Source: Deltaproteobacteria bacterium (GTDB taxonomy: Bacteria > Desulfobacterota > Binatia > HRBIN30 > JACQVA1). From it: a DNA stretch of 64,000 nucleotides. The translations under genes and the position numbers were made by a program. This document shows positions 34,238-43,700 of the stretch, in pieces. Under the pieces are notes generated by a model. That model was not told where the DNA came from. It ran no database searches and saw nothing but the letters and a program-made list of their open reading frames with translations. The stretch lies in assembly GCA_016178705.1 (NCBI GenBank), contig JACOST010000014.1, positions 744,001-808,000 of the forward strand. The letters run 5' to 3'. The first letter of the stretch is position 1; every line of letters begins with the position of its first letter.

Positions 34238-35023
34238 ATGGATCTGAGCCCCAAAGAGATCAAGCGACTCTACGCGGCGATCCGATCTGAATTCAGCGAT
34301 CTGCCGATTCAGAATGCGCGGAACATCGCGGCTGCTGCGGGGATCGACATGACTCGTTTGCCTGTGGGCCAAGCTGCCCAGAAGCGGGCTGCGGTGTTGC
34401 CCGCTATCGACCTCGCATTCGGCGAGCTGGATGCCAAGGCTCAAGTCACCGCGTTGTGTATCCTGGCTGAGAGAGTCGTGAAGCAGAACCCTGAGATCGC
34501 AGCACGAGTCCAGGAAGTCTTGAGTCGCCACGGCTTTCAGTTCCTGGATGGTACGTTTGTTCCAGTAGCCCTACTGGATGCCCGAGAATCCCACTACCTC
34601 CCACCATCGTCGGCCTCCGAGATAGCAAAAGCGACGGCTCGCCTTGTTGATGGTGACGAGAGCGGCGCTATCACCGCGGCATGCGGCGCGGTGGACCTCG
34701 CGACCCAAAGTGCCTACCATTCTCTCGACTTGGGCGATCCTGGAAAGGTTTCCTTCTCAGCCAAGGTAAACACCGCTTTCAAGCGGCTTTGCGTGTTCGA
34801 TGACATGGAGCAGGCCTTTGTGGAATTGGGTATGTCGGAGTCCGATGCCTCTTCCGTCGTAGAGGATGTACGATGCGCCACCAACCGCGCCGCCCAGGCG
34901 CTGCAGACGCTTCGCCGTAGCATGGGGGACGTCCACGGCAGTAAGCCGGCGCTTCGGAGCACGGCATACGACGCGATCAAGTGGGCGTCGGCAATCTGTG
35001 CACTACTCGATGGGAAGATATGA
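34238..35023 (+). CDS. unrecognised protein with possible Abi-like C-terminus
   Basis: 261 aa, lower GC than its neighbours and flanked by short non-coding gaps. Residues 1-80 are a small helical domain (MDLSPKEIKRLYAAIRSEFSD). The last 50 residues (TLRRSMGDVHGSKPALRSTA, then YDAIKWASAICALLDGKI) resemble the C-terminal domain of some abortive-infection proteins, with an LR..xGxxHG element followed by an Ala-rich helix. The middle (ITAACGAVDLATQSAYHSL) is helical. No catalytic motif is certain. A cytosolic defence-related role is a guess from this weak resemblance. Confidence 0.6.
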   Translation: MDLSPKEIKRLYAAIRSEFSDLPIQNARNIAAAAGIDMTRLPVGQAAQKRAAVLPAIDLAFGELDAKAQVTALCILAERVVKQNPEIAARVQEVLSRHGFQFLDGTFVPVALLDARESHYLPPSSASEIAKATARLVDGDESGAITAACGAVDLATQSAYHSLDLGDPGKVSFSAKVNTAFKRLCVFDDMEQAFVELGMSESDASSVVEDVRCATNRAAQALQTLRRSMGDVHGSKPALRSTAYDAIKWASAICALLDGKI

Positions 35024-35143
35024 ACCGGTGTCGGTGGCGCTCTTCCATCGAATCGGCGGTTCCGCTGAGATTGGGATACGAACCAAAGTGAGTAGGCCGT
35101 GCAAGCGATCCCGGACGAAGGATCAACTAGCTGCTGAGAAGCG

Positions 35144-35536
35144 ATGAGCCTCTGCAATCAGTGCGGCGCGTGTTGCCGCGTGTTGACGTTGCAGCAGTCG
35201 CCCGAAGAGATTTGGGCGATGGCGTCGATCACCAGTGTGCTCGGCATTCCCTCCGACATGCCGTTCGCGGCCAAGCATTGGCATCCGCTGACGCGTGACG
35301 AAGCGCTGGAGCGCAATCCGTTCTACGTGTTGCGTCTGCCGAAGGACGCGCACCTCTATCGCTGCGATCAGCTCGGTGACGACGGCCGTTGCCAAGCCTA
35401 CGAGGAGCGCCCGCTCGTTTGCCGCGGCTATCCTTGGTACGACCAGCCCATTCGAGAAATGGAACTCGCTGATCAGAACTGCGGCTATCACTACGACGAG
35501 GTGATGGAGTTTGTGATCCGGCGGCCGGACTTGTGA
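35144..35536 (+). CDS. YkgJ-family Cys-cluster protein
   Basis: 130 aa. CNQCGACCR at the N-terminus and C..GRCQAYEERPLVCRGYP and NCGYH further on make the eight-Cys pattern of the YkgJ/CxxCxxCC family, thought to bind zinc or an Fe-S cluster. Role is unknown in general. The C-terminus ends just where the ATTGCGGA repeat begins. Confidence 0.82.
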   Translation: MSLCNQCGACCRVLTLQQSPEEIWAMASITSVLGIPSDMPFAAKHWHPLTRDEALERNPFYVLRLPKDAHLYRCDQLGDDGRCQAYEERPLVCRGYPWYDQPIREMELADQNCGYHYDEVMEFVIRRPDL

Positions 35537-35590
35537 TTGCGGACTTGTGATTGCGGATTGCGGAATGCGGAATTGGCGGAGTCGGACCAC
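35534..35590. repeat. GATTGCGGA/ATGCGGAAT-type near-tandem repeat
   Basis: GTGATTGCGGACTTGTGATTGCGGATTGCGGAATGCGGAATTGGCGG follows the YkgJ stop, with ATGCGGAATTAGCGG again at 35601-35615, inside the end of the NUDIX gene. A further family of degenerate short repeats. Confidence 0.65.
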
Positions 35591-35607
35591 CGACTGGGAA
35601 TGCGGAA

Positions 35608-36183
35608 TTAGCGGAGCAGTTCGAGGAAGCCGGTCAGCATGCGATACGTTAGGCCCCACACGCGGTAGCCCTGGTAGACGAAGGCCGGGAAGTCCTGCTC
35701 GTTGCCGTTGAGGCGGCGCATGTAGGTGCCTTTCGCTTCTGGTGTGGTCAGAAACGGGAGCGGCAGCCAGACTGTGGATTTGACTTCGCGATGGTCGGGT
35801 TGGGGAACGACGTCGCGAGTGAGGGCGTAGACGTACGGACGGATCACCATGCCCAACGGACGATCGCGGGCGATGGCTTGCACGTCATCCAAGTGACCGA
35901 GCAGATCCGCCGTGGTGCGCAAGTCGATGCCGACTTCCTCGTGGGTCTCGCGCGCGGCGGTGTGGAACAACTCGCCGTCGTTCGCGTCTTCGCGGCCGCC
36001 GGGCAGCGCCATGTGTCCCGACCATGGATCATTCGCTCGCTCACTGCGCTCGATCAGCAAGACGTCGCAGGTCCGCTCGCGTTCGCGCAGGATCATAGCC
36101 ACGGCGGCGCGCGAGTAACCGTTGTGCGCGGCGACCGCCGGCTGATGGTGCCGCAGCCGTTCGCGAATCGCGTTCAGGTCCAT
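35608..36183 (-). CDS. NUDIX hydrolase, CoA diphosphatase-like (NudL)
   Basis: 191 aa from MDLNAIRERL (an upstream Met at 36204 overlaps the small gene before it). The Nudix box is present as GGREDANDGELFHTAARETHEEVGI (about 68-92), preceded by HMALPG. The N- and C-terminal parts (LLIERSERANDPWSGHMALP, YRVWGLTYRMLTGFLELL) match the CoA-pyrophosphatase subgroup, which splits CoA to phosphopantetheine and ADP. It starts five bases after the stop of the 62-aa gene, so the two are one operon. Confidence 0.86.
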   Translation of the reverse strand: MDLNAIRERLRHHQPAVAAHNGYSRAAVAMILRERERTCDVLLIERSERANDPWSGHMALPGGREDANDGELFHTAARETHEEVGIDLRTTADLLGHLDDVQAIARDRPLGMVIRPYVYALTRDVVPQPDHREVKSTVWLPLPFLTTPEAKGTYMRRLNGNEQDFPAFVYQGYRVWGLTYRMLTGFLELLR

Positions 36184-36187
36184 GGTT

Positions 36188-36376
36188 TCATTCGTCGTCC
36201 GCAAGGTGCCGCTGTTGAAACGCCGCCCAGTCGACTTCCCACTGCGCTTCCGCGCGTACCCGCATCCACGTCCGCCACGCGTAGATACTCAGGCCGATCA
36301 AGGCCGCGGTGGTGACGACGGGCGACACCAAACGGCTGGTGAGCGTGAGCGCGCGAACGACGGTGTGGGTGGTCAT
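36188..36376 (-). CDS. small single-pass membrane protein
   Basis: 62 aa. CGGAGG lies six bases before the ATG, a strong site that argues for a real gene. Residues about 17-36 (LVSPVVTTAALIGLSIYAW) form one membrane helix, then a polar Glu/Gln/Arg-rich tail (RAEAQWEVDWAAFQQRHLAD). No family is recognised. Co-transcribed with the NUDIX gene. Confidence 0.6.
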   Translation of the reverse strand: MTTHTVVRALTLTSRLVSPVVTTAALIGLSIYAWRTWMRVRAEAQWEVDWAAFQQRHLADDE

Positions 36377-36464
36377 GAAGCCTCCGGGTGGAAAGCTAGT
36401 GTAGGGGGATCGTGCGATGGACGCAACGCGGGTCTCCGGGCCGAAACGGCACCGCTCATACGGA

Positions 36465-36498
36465 GCGAGGGAAAACCGACGGCGCGGTTTTCCCTCGC
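36465..36498. repeat. perfect 14-bp-stem hairpin
   Basis: GCGAGGGAAAACCG-ACGGCG-CGGTTTTCCCTCGC is a perfect inverted repeat with a 6-base loop in the divergent gap between the NUDIX operon and nitrile hydratase. No T run follows in either direction, so it is not a standard terminator. It could be an operator, an attenuator or a REP-type element. The rest of 36377-36757 shows no gene. Confidence 0.65.
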
Positions 36499-36709
36499 GC
36501 TCTCATTCGCGCCCGCTGCGCTCGGCTATGGGCCACGTCTCTGTGAGCCGGCCCCACGCGATGGCTCGTCCAGCCGCGTCGGAGCTGCGATGCCAATTAT
36601 GGGCATGTGGACGCACACGGTGGCCTCTGGGTTCGATGACCCGATTGCTGTGCCTGATCGGCTCCGGTGACTGGACTGCACGCAATCCTTCAACCGATTG
36701 GCTAACTCG

Positions 36710-36739
36710 TTGACAAGCGAACCCCGGCGGCTCTAGATC
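36710..36739 (+). promoter_or_regulatory. possible sigma-70 promoter of the nitrile hydratase operon
   Basis: TTGACA (36710-36715) and TAGATC (36734-36739) are separated by 18 bases and end about 18 bases before the nthB start. The -10 box is imperfect, so this is weak. Confidence 0.25.
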
Positions 36740-36757
36740 GGGCGCGAGCGGCGCGTT

Positions 36758-37387
36758 ATGGATGGCATTCACGATCTCGGCGGGATGAGTGGGTTTGGTT
36801 GCGTGGAGGTCGAGCCGAACGAACCCGTGTTCCACGAACCATGGGAGCGGCGCGTGTTCGGCTTGAATGCTGTCGGCATCGTCGTGCTGCGCGCGTACAA
36901 CGCCGACGAGTATCGCCACGCGATCGAGCGTATGAACCCGGCGCATTACTTGGCTGCCTCGTACTACGAACGCGTGCTCACCGGTGTCGCAACGTTGCTA
37001 GTCGAAAAGGGCGTCCTGACCCACGACGAGCTGGAGGCGCGCGCCGGCGGTGTCTTTCCGCTGTCGCGATCAGCGCTGTCGCCGCGTGCGACTGACGTCG
37101 CTCAACGCGTCGGCCCACGCTTCGCGGTAGGCGAAGCAGTGGTCGTCCGCACAATGCATCCGGTTGGCCATACGCGGGTACCGCGCTACGCGCGGGGCAA
37201 ACGGGGCGTGGTCATTCATGTGGCCCCACCCTTCTCGTTCCCCGATGTCGCCGCGCACGGTCTGCCGCAGCGCAGCGAGCCGACCTATCATGTGCGCTTC
37301 GCCGCGCGCGAGTTGTGGACGGATGCAGCCGAGAACAATGCGACCGTGGTGGTCGATTTGTGGGAGAGCTACTTGGACGCGCCATGA
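36758..37387 (+). CDS. nthB: nitrile hydratase beta subunit
   Basis: 209 aa. N-terminal [14 protein letters not shown] is the family hallmark, and the C-terminal SH3-like barrel reads [35 protein letters not shown], then [16 protein letters not shown] and VDLWESYL. With the alpha subunit it hydrates nitriles to amides. In the order beta-alpha, with a 4-base overlap (ATGA), it matches Co-type operons. Slightly shorter than the common 220 residues. Confidence 0.93.
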   Translation: MDGIHDLGGMSGFGCVEVEPNEPVFHEPWERRVFGLNAVGIVVLRAYNADEYRHAIERMNPAHYLAASYYERVLTGVATLLVEKGVLTHDELEARAGGVFPLSRSALSPRATDVAQRVGPRFAVGEAVVVRTMHPVGHTRVPRYARGKRGVVIHVAPPFSFPDVAAHGLPQRSEPTYHVRFAARELWTDAAENNATVVVDLWESYLDAP

Positions 37388-37974
37388 GCGACTCGCGATA
37401 TCCCGTTCCACCTGCGACCGCGGCGGCGCGCGCACAGGCGCTGGAGACGGCGCTGAGCGACAAGCAACTGGTGCCGGACGGCTTCATCGATTCGGTGACC
37501 ACACGCTACGCCGACAAGACCGGTCCGCAGAACGGCGCCAAGGTTGTCGCGCGCGCGTGGATCAATCCGGCCTATCGAGAACGGCTGCTGCACGATGGCA
37601 CCGCCGCATGCGCCGAGTTGGGCTTCTATGGAGCGCAAGGCGAATATATCGTCGTGCTCGAAGACACGCCTACGCTTCACAACGTGATCGTCTGCACGCA
37701 GTGTTCGTGCACCGCGTGGCCGGTGCTCGGCTTGCCGCCCGATTGGTACAAGAGTCCCGCTTACCGCGCGCGAGTGGTGCGTGAGCCGCGCGCGCTATTG
37801 CGCGAGATGGGATCGGATCTTCCCGAGTCGATCGAGATTCGCGTGTGGGATACCACCGCCGAGACCCGTTACCTCGTACTGCCGCTGCGACCCGCCGGCA
37901 CGGACGGATGGAGCGAGGAACAGCTGGCGGCAATCGTCACGCGCGAGGCGATGATCGGCATCGCGCGGTTGTGA
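37384..37974 (+). CDS. nthA: nitrile hydratase alpha subunit
   Basis: 196 aa. The metal-binding loop is [10 protein letters not shown] with Cys104, Cys107, Ser108 and Cys109. Thr at the second position is the mark of Co-type enzymes (CTLCSC), whereas Fe-type has Ser; here Gln replaces the usual Leu between the first two Cys. [23 protein letters not shown] is standard. The second and third Cys are expected to be oxidised after metal insertion. No Co-type activator (P14K-like) or Fe activator is seen nearby. Thiocyanate hydrolase shares this loop, but the beta partner supports nitrile hydratase. Confidence 0.92.
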   Translation: MSDSRYPVPPATAAARAQALETALSDKQLVPDGFIDSVTTRYADKTGPQNGAKVVARAWINPAYRERLLHDGTAACAELGFYGAQGEYIVVLEDTPTLHNVIVCTQCSCTAWPVLGLPPDWYKSPAYRARVVREPRALLREMGSDLPESIEIRVWDTTAETRYLVLPLRPAGTDGWSEEQLAAIVTREAMIGIARL

Positions 37975-37982
37975 GCGCAGCG

Positions 37983-38381
37983 ATGCCGAAGACGATTCAG
38001 CAAACGGTTCAACTCTCAGCCCCCGCCGGCGACTTGTACGATGCCTATCTCGATCCGGAGCGGCATGCGGCGATCACGGGTGCGCCGGTCACGATCGCTG
38101 CGGAGCCAGGCGCGCCGTTTCGCGCGTTCAACGGCATGCTCTCGGGACGCATGTTGCATACGCTGCCGCAGCGGCTCATTGTGCAGACCTGGCGCTCCAG
38201 CCAATGGCGAGAAGACGATGTGGACTCGATTCTCGTCCTGACTTTTTCTCCCGACGGCGCCGGCGGTCGCATCGATCTCGTGCACGTCAATGTCGCCGAC
38301 CACGACTACGACGGCGTCAAGCACGGATGGGAGAAGTACTACTGGACACCGTGGCGCGCGTACCTCGACCGTCGCACCTGA
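37983..38381 (+). CDS. SRPBCC/AHSA1-type START-like domain protein
   Basis: 132 aa from ATG at 37983, eight bases after nthA. IQQTVQLSAPAGDLYDAYLDPERHAAITG, the internal GRMLHTLPQRLIVQTWRSSQW and C-terminal KHGWEKYYWTPWRAYL are the AHSA1 pattern: a helix-grip fold with a hydrophobic pocket. No catalytic residue is evident. It might help deliver substrate or fold the hydratase; that is inference from position. Confidence 0.8.
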   Translation: MPKTIQQTVQLSAPAGDLYDAYLDPERHAAITGAPVTIAAEPGAPFRAFNGMLSGRMLHTLPQRLIVQTWRSSQWREDDVDSILVLTFSPDGAGGRIDLVHVNVADHDYDGVKHGWEKYYWTPWRAYLDRRT

Positions 38382-38384
38382 GCC

Positions 38385-38894
38385 ATGACCGAACGCGTGT
38401 CATTGATTGTTCGAACCCTGCTGTTCACGATCTTCGTGCCTGGATCAGTCACCGTGCTGGTGCCGCGGATGCTGTTGCGGTCGGACATGGAATATCCGCT
38501 GCCGCTCGGGGTCGTACGGTTCGCCGGCGCGGTGATCATCGTTGTGGGCGTGGCCATCTATCTATGGTGCGCGTGGAACTTCATTGCGGCCGGCCACGGC
38601 ACCCCGAACCCGCTCGATGCACCGCAGCAACTCGTCGTGCGCGGCCTCTACCAATTTACGCGCAACCCGATGTACGTCGGCGTCGGATCGATCGTTGCGG
38701 GCGAGGGCGTGCTGTTCGAGTCCGCCACCTTGCTCGCATACGTGACGTTGCTCATGCTGCTGTTTCACCTGCGCGTCCTCACGTACGAGGAGCCTACCTT
38801 GCGACGACAGTTCGGCGCGGCGTTTGACGCCTACTGCCGGCGCGTGCCACGTTGGTTGCCGAACCTGCACTCCCAAGAAGGACCCCTCCAATGA
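38385..38894 (+). CDS. isoprenylcysteine/phospholipid methyltransferase-like membrane protein
   Basis: 169 aa, four or so membrane helices. The motif HGTPNPLDAPQQLVVRGLYQ followed by FTRNPMYVG and the terminal EEPTLRRQFGAAFDAYCRRVPRW is the ICMT/PEMT-like S-adenosylmethionine site (RNPMY, EE). It would methylate a lipid or small hydrophobic compound at the inner membrane. It begins three bases after the preceding stop and overlaps the next gene by four, so it belongs to the nth operon. Confidence 0.83.
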   Translation: MTERVSLIVRTLLFTIFVPGSVTVLVPRMLLRSDMEYPLPLGVVRFAGAVIIVVGVAIYLWCAWNFIAAGHGTPNPLDAPQQLVVRGLYQFTRNPMYVGVGSIVAGEGVLFESATLLAYVTLLMLLFHLRVLTYEEPTLRRQFGAAFDAYCRRVPRWLPNLHSQEGPLQ

Positions 38895-39274
38895 ACGCAA
38901 CGCTCGCGAAACGCCTCGCCCGTGTGGCCGACTCTTCGACACTGCGCTTGACCCACTATGGTCGCAAGAGCGGCAAACCCTACGAAGTGACCATCTGGTA
39001 CCTGGTTGAGGGCGACACGATCTATCTCGTGACCTCGAACGTGCAACGTCAGTGGACGCGCAACGTGCAGAAGCGATCGAAGGTGTCGTTGCAGATCGAT
39101 GGCGAGACGTTCGAAGGCACGGCGAGCCGCATCACCGCGGTCGCCGAGCGCGCGCACGTCAATGAGTTAGTGGGGCAGAAGTACTGGTACGTCCGGCCGC
39201 TGCTGTGGTTGGTCGAGACGTTCGGACTGCCCGACCACGGCGGCGCCTTCCGCGTCCGCTTGCGGACGCAGTGA
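38891..39274 (+). CDS. DUF385/deazaflavin (F420)-dependent nitroreductase-like protein
   Basis: 127 aa, ATG overlapping the previous stop. LTHYGRKSGKPYEVTIWYLVEGDTIYLV, RQWTRNVQKRSKVSLQIDGE and FEGTASRI are typical of the DUF385/Ddn-like split barrel, which uses F420. It is a second cofactor-F420 candidate in this window, together with the PPOX protein at 22.95 kb. The substrate is unknown. Confidence 0.8.
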   Translation: MNATLAKRLARVADSSTLRLTHYGRKSGKPYEVTIWYLVEGDTIYLVTSNVQRQWTRNVQKRSKVSLQIDGETFEGTASRITAVAERAHVNELVGQKYWYVRPLLWLVETFGLPDHGGAFRVRLRTQ

Positions 39275-39307
39275 AGCGCAAAGGGCGCAGACAGCGCTGC
39301 TGTTCGC

Positions 39308-40699
39308 CTAGCCGATCAGTCGGGCGCACTCGAGCGCGGAGTGTGCGGCGGCGTCCATTTGGATCGACGGAAGATTGATGGTCTCGCCGACGAAGTAGAG
39401 GTGCTCGACCGACGGGGCGCGGATGTCGGGTCGAGGAGCCGCCGAGATCATGTATTCGCTGCCGTCGCGGGTGACCCAGCGGCGGCGCCAGCGGAGTTTC
39501 TCATCAACGTCGCGATAGATCTCGCGCACCATCGTGTCGAAGTCAGCAACGATGTGATCGACGGCGTCGTGATCGCCGAGCACTTCGGGGCGCACCAGTC
39601 GCATGCCTTGCAGGATGTGCTTGCCGGGCGGCGCGTTGTGCGGCGAGTGCAGCGACGCCCACATCAGGCCACCGCCGAACGTGCGCGTGGCGCCGACGAG
39701 CAAACGCGTCCAGCCCAGGAAGCGATCGGGCGCGCCGGTCTCGCGCAGCGTCGGCACGTCTTCGAACGCATAGGCGACGCTCACCGTGCCGCCGACCTTG
39801 GCGTAGTGATGCGCGTTGGCGACGAATTGGCTGGGAAAGTGACGATCGGAGATGAGATCGAAGAGGGCCCAGATCGGCACGTTGCTGACCACGGCGTCGG
39901 CGTCGAAGCGTTCTTGGAACGGGGCCGCGCCGTGGGCCAACACTCCGGTGGCGCGATGACCTTCGACGATGATCTCGTCGACCGTCGTGGCCAGGCGCAA
40001 CTCGGCATGGTTGCGTTCCAATGCGTGCCGTATCGCTTCAACCAACGCCCTCACGCCGCCGATCGCATTGGCACCGCAGTACTCGGGCTTTGCCGGCCGA
40101 CCCGGCGTGCGGTTGCGTTGCAGCATGCGGGCGAACTCACCGATCGACGCGTGCATCGGTTCCTTCGAGCCGAACAGCATCAGCGTGCGCCGCAGCGCGT
40201 TGGCCGACGTGGGGTTGGCGCCGGCGGTGCCGAGCCAGTCGCCGACGGTGGTGTGCATCAGTACGGCGGTCTGGGCATCATCGAGTTGCGCAAGTTGCGC
40301 CAGGACGCCGCTGAAGGTGCGGAACTCCTCCGGTGAGATGCGATAGACTTCTCGCACCGTGTCGGCGAGCGCGGCCTGATCTCGCCCCAGCCATGGGAAC
40401 GCGAAGCGCTTGCCGTTGAGACCTTGCACGAAGATACGCATCACCTGATCGGCGGGAATCTCGGATCCGATCCAGTCGGTGACGCCGGCCGCGGCGAGCG
40501 CCTCATCGAGATGTTTGTTGGGCCACAAGAACGCGCCGCAGTCGACCACGAAGCCGTCAACGTCGTAGCTGCGCAGGCGGCCACCGGCACGTGGCTCGCG
40601 TTCGAGCACGAGTACGCGGCGGCCCCGGCGCGCCAAGATGGCGCCGGTCAGCATGCCGCCGAGCCCGGCACCGATGACGACGACGTCCCACCGTGACAT
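39308..40699 (-). CDS. FAD-dependent oxidoreductase, phytoene desaturase-like
   Basis: 463 aa from MSRWDVVVIGAG. Dinucleotide-binding motif GAGLGGMLTGAILARRGRRVLVLEREPRAGGRLRS at the N-terminus, and a C-terminal FAD-closing part FVGETINLPSIQMDAAAHSA. This is the amine oxidase/carotenoid desaturase/retinol saturase superfamily. The substrate pocket cannot be assigned; a hydrophobic isoprenoid is plausible with the HpnI-like gene nearby, but that is inference. Monocistronic by position (44 bases from the next start on this strand). Confidence 0.83.
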   Translation of the reverse strand: MSRWDVVVIGAGLGGMLTGAILARRGRRVLVLEREPRAGGRLRSYDVDGFVVDCGAFLWPNKHLDEALAAAGVTDWIGSEIPADQVMRIFVQGLNGKRFAFPWLGRDQAALADTVREVYRISPEEFRTFSGVLAQLAQLDDAQTAVLMHTTVGDWLGTAGANPTSANALRRTLMLFGSKEPMHASIGEFARMLQRNRTPGRPAKPEYCGANAIGGVRALVEAIRHALERNHAELRLATTVDEIIVEGHRATGVLAHGAAPFQERFDADAVVSNVPIWALFDLISDRHFPSQFVANAHHYAKVGGTVSVAYAFEDVPTLRETGAPDRFLGWTRLLVGATRTFGGGLMWASLHSPHNAPPGKHILQGMRLVRPEVLGDHDAVDHIVADFDTMVREIYRDVDEKLRWRRRWVTRDGSEYMISAAPRPDIRAPSVEHLYFVGETINLPSIQMDAAAHSALECARLIG

Positions 40700-40742
40700 C
40701 AACTGGCCTCGCAACTCCGCGTGGTGAAGTGTCGATCCTTTC

Positions 40743-43700
40743 TCAGTGCAGTTGCAACGTCACGTCGCGTATTTGCGCCGCGGCGGACAGGAACACGTCC
40801 ATCTGCGCGCGCCCGACGCCGCGCCGGCTCGCTCGAATCGTCTGCTGACCAAGAACGAGCCGGGCGATGCGGAAGTGTCCATTGGTGTCCGTGACGGAGC
40901 GCCGTCCCCCGCGTCCGCGCACGGACGCGCCAACTACCGCATGACCCTGGCCATCGGTGACCATGCCGGTGACTTCGCCGACCCGCTCGATCTGCATCGG
41001 CGCATAATCCAGTGTGCCGACAATCTTGAGCGTGGTGGGAGTCGACGTGCCCAACACCGGGGTGTCGGGCGGGCTGAGTTGAATGTCGACTAGCGTGACC
41101 GTGCCAGTCGATCGATTCAGCGCCGAGCCGTTGATGGTGTGTTTCGGATCGTCGTCCATCGGCAGTTGCGACGTCTGGGTCGTGAGGTTGAACGTGAAAC
41201 GAATCGGCGCACCTTCCAACGCCTGGGTCATGCCGACGTTGGGGATGGAGATGTTACCGGCGCTGTCGATCGTGCCGGTAAAGACATTGTCGTCGACGTT
41301 GAAGACCACGTCGCCACCGATGGTGTGGAACACGCCAATGGGGAAGTCGGCGCCGTTCATCGTGACGATCCCCGTGCGGCTGTTGATGGTCATACCGATG
41401 TGGGCTCCAGTGATCGGGATCGGGAATGTGAAACCAAAGTCGGGCGCCGCCGTAGCGGCCGTCGTGACGGTGAGTGTCGCCCGAGCGTCTGCGTTGCCGA
41501 CGGGACCGTGCGGCGCCTTAAGGAATGCGACCAGATCGTCGAGCTGCGTGCGCGACAAGATCGAGGTTCGACCATGGCGGTCGTCGACGTTGCGGCCGGT
41601 GCCGGCGGCGTTGCAATCGTCGAAGTGCGAGTTGCACGGCATCACGACATCGAGCAACGTCGCCGCGCTGCCATCGTGCAGATATGGCGCGGTGTTCCAC
41701 ACATCGACCAAGGTTGGGGTGAGATACTCGGTGAGCGCGCCGCGACTACCCGGGATTGGCATCGCGCGATTGGGGAAGACGCCGCCGGGGGCGGTGGTAT
41801 CGGCGATCATGAAGGGATCGGTCTTGTCGAAGATGTTGGCGGTACCGACGTCGTGTCGCAGGTATGGGTTATTGGTAGCACTCACCGGCTGATTCGGATC
41901 GAAGCCGGCTTCGCCGGGCATCAGGGGCCGCTTGTCGGTGAATTGTTGGTTCTCGTCGGAGGGGCCGTTGTGACAGCGTGCACAACCCACGCGCGGATCG
42001 TTGAAGATGGCGCGCCCGCGCTGGGCGGCGAACACAATCGCCTCACCATGCGCGCCGATGTTGGGATTCCGCACGTACTCGGTTTCGCTGTAGACGTAGT
42101 CGGCCATGTGGGTGAGGCGAATGCCGGCGATGCCGCTGGTGCCGGGGATGGCCCGGTTGGGTGCGCCGAGATCGTCGGAGTCGTTGACCGGATCGGTGGT
42201 ATGCGAGCGCATGATGAGGGCGCCGATGCACTTCTCGGGCAAGTGTTCGTTCCCGTCGCAGTCGCCCGCGCCTTGCAATGTGCGGAAGGCATGCTCGAAG
42301 TCTTCCACCTCGTCGCGATCGGCGTTCCAGTGAATGGTGCCCATTGGATTGAAGAAGCGATGCGCTTCGGGCGCGACCAACGGATTGGCGAGCGGAACGA
42401 ATTTCAGGTTGGCCTGACAGGTCGTCAGCGGTGAGCCGCTACCGCAGTCTGAGTCCGTCGTGCACGGATGATCAATCTTAGCGGAGTCCGCGGCCTTGTC
42501 ACTGCATGTGCCAGGGGCGAGCGACGCGCGGCCGCGCAGATCGCCGGTGTTACGCAAGCTGGCGCCGAACTGCGAGTTGTCCCACGTGCGGCCGTCGTTG
42601 CCGGTTTCGGCGTGACACGATGTACACGCGAGATATTCGGCGTCGTGGCCGGTGCTGACGACTGCGCCGGGCTTCGACAACGTTGCCGGATCCTGAAAGT
42701 TGCTGGGCGGCACCGGCGTGTCGAGACCGATGTTGTTGGCGAGGCTGGCATCGCGCGCCGAAGTGCTGAACAGAATTTCGCCGTCCAGCAGTTCCGGCGG
42801 CAGCGGATCATGCTCGGTGCTGTTCACCACGCCGAGAATCTGCGGCATACATTTCCGCTGATGCACGCAGCGGATGCCGGCATCGCACTCGGCGTCGTTC
42901 ATGCACAGTTGGATCTGTCCGCCGTGCATGCCGTTGGCGCACACACCCTGACCGGTCGAGGCGCAGTCGAGCGGCGTCGAACACGCATTGTGCGGCGGTG
43001 TGGCGCAGCGATAGCTGTCGGGGCGGACGTCGATGACGGTGACCGTGCGCGCGAGCGAGTTGACGCTGTACGCGCGCGCGCCGTCCGGGGCCACCGCGAT
43101 GCCGATCGGTGTCGTGCCGATGCCGTCGGAGATCGGCTTCATCGCGTTGAGGTCGACATCGTAGTCGAGTCCGGTCAGCGCGGTACCGTTGGGCTCGCCG
43201 GCGACTTCGAGCAGCGTCGGTTCATCGGCGCGCTGCTCGACTTCCGGGGGCAGGTTCATCAGCAGCGGCCCTTCGTAGAGAATGTCGAAGGGGTTGGCGG
43301 TGCAATTGCCAGGCCCGTGCGCGGGCGGATCGTCGTTGACGATGCCGCTACGCAACGAATTGAAGAGTCCGAAGCGGTTCGACGTGCGATCAACGGTGTA
43401 GGCGATGGTGCCGTCGGCGGAGAAGTCCAAACCCGCGGGCGCGTTGCCACCCTTGACGTCGATGAACTCCTTGACCGTGCCGGTGGTCAGATCAATCTTG
43501 GCGATGAAGGAGCGGATGATTTCGTGAAACGACGGCTTGAAGATGTTGCGCCGGCGCGAGGTCGAGCCATCGTCCGGAAAGCCGCTGAACGGAAACGGGA
43601 AGCGCTGCGCCTCGGGGAGGTTTTTGAAAAAGCTGCTGCGAATGAACAGCCCCTTGGCGGCGACATTTTCCTTGGTGCCCGCCACCCACACTTGGTTGGC

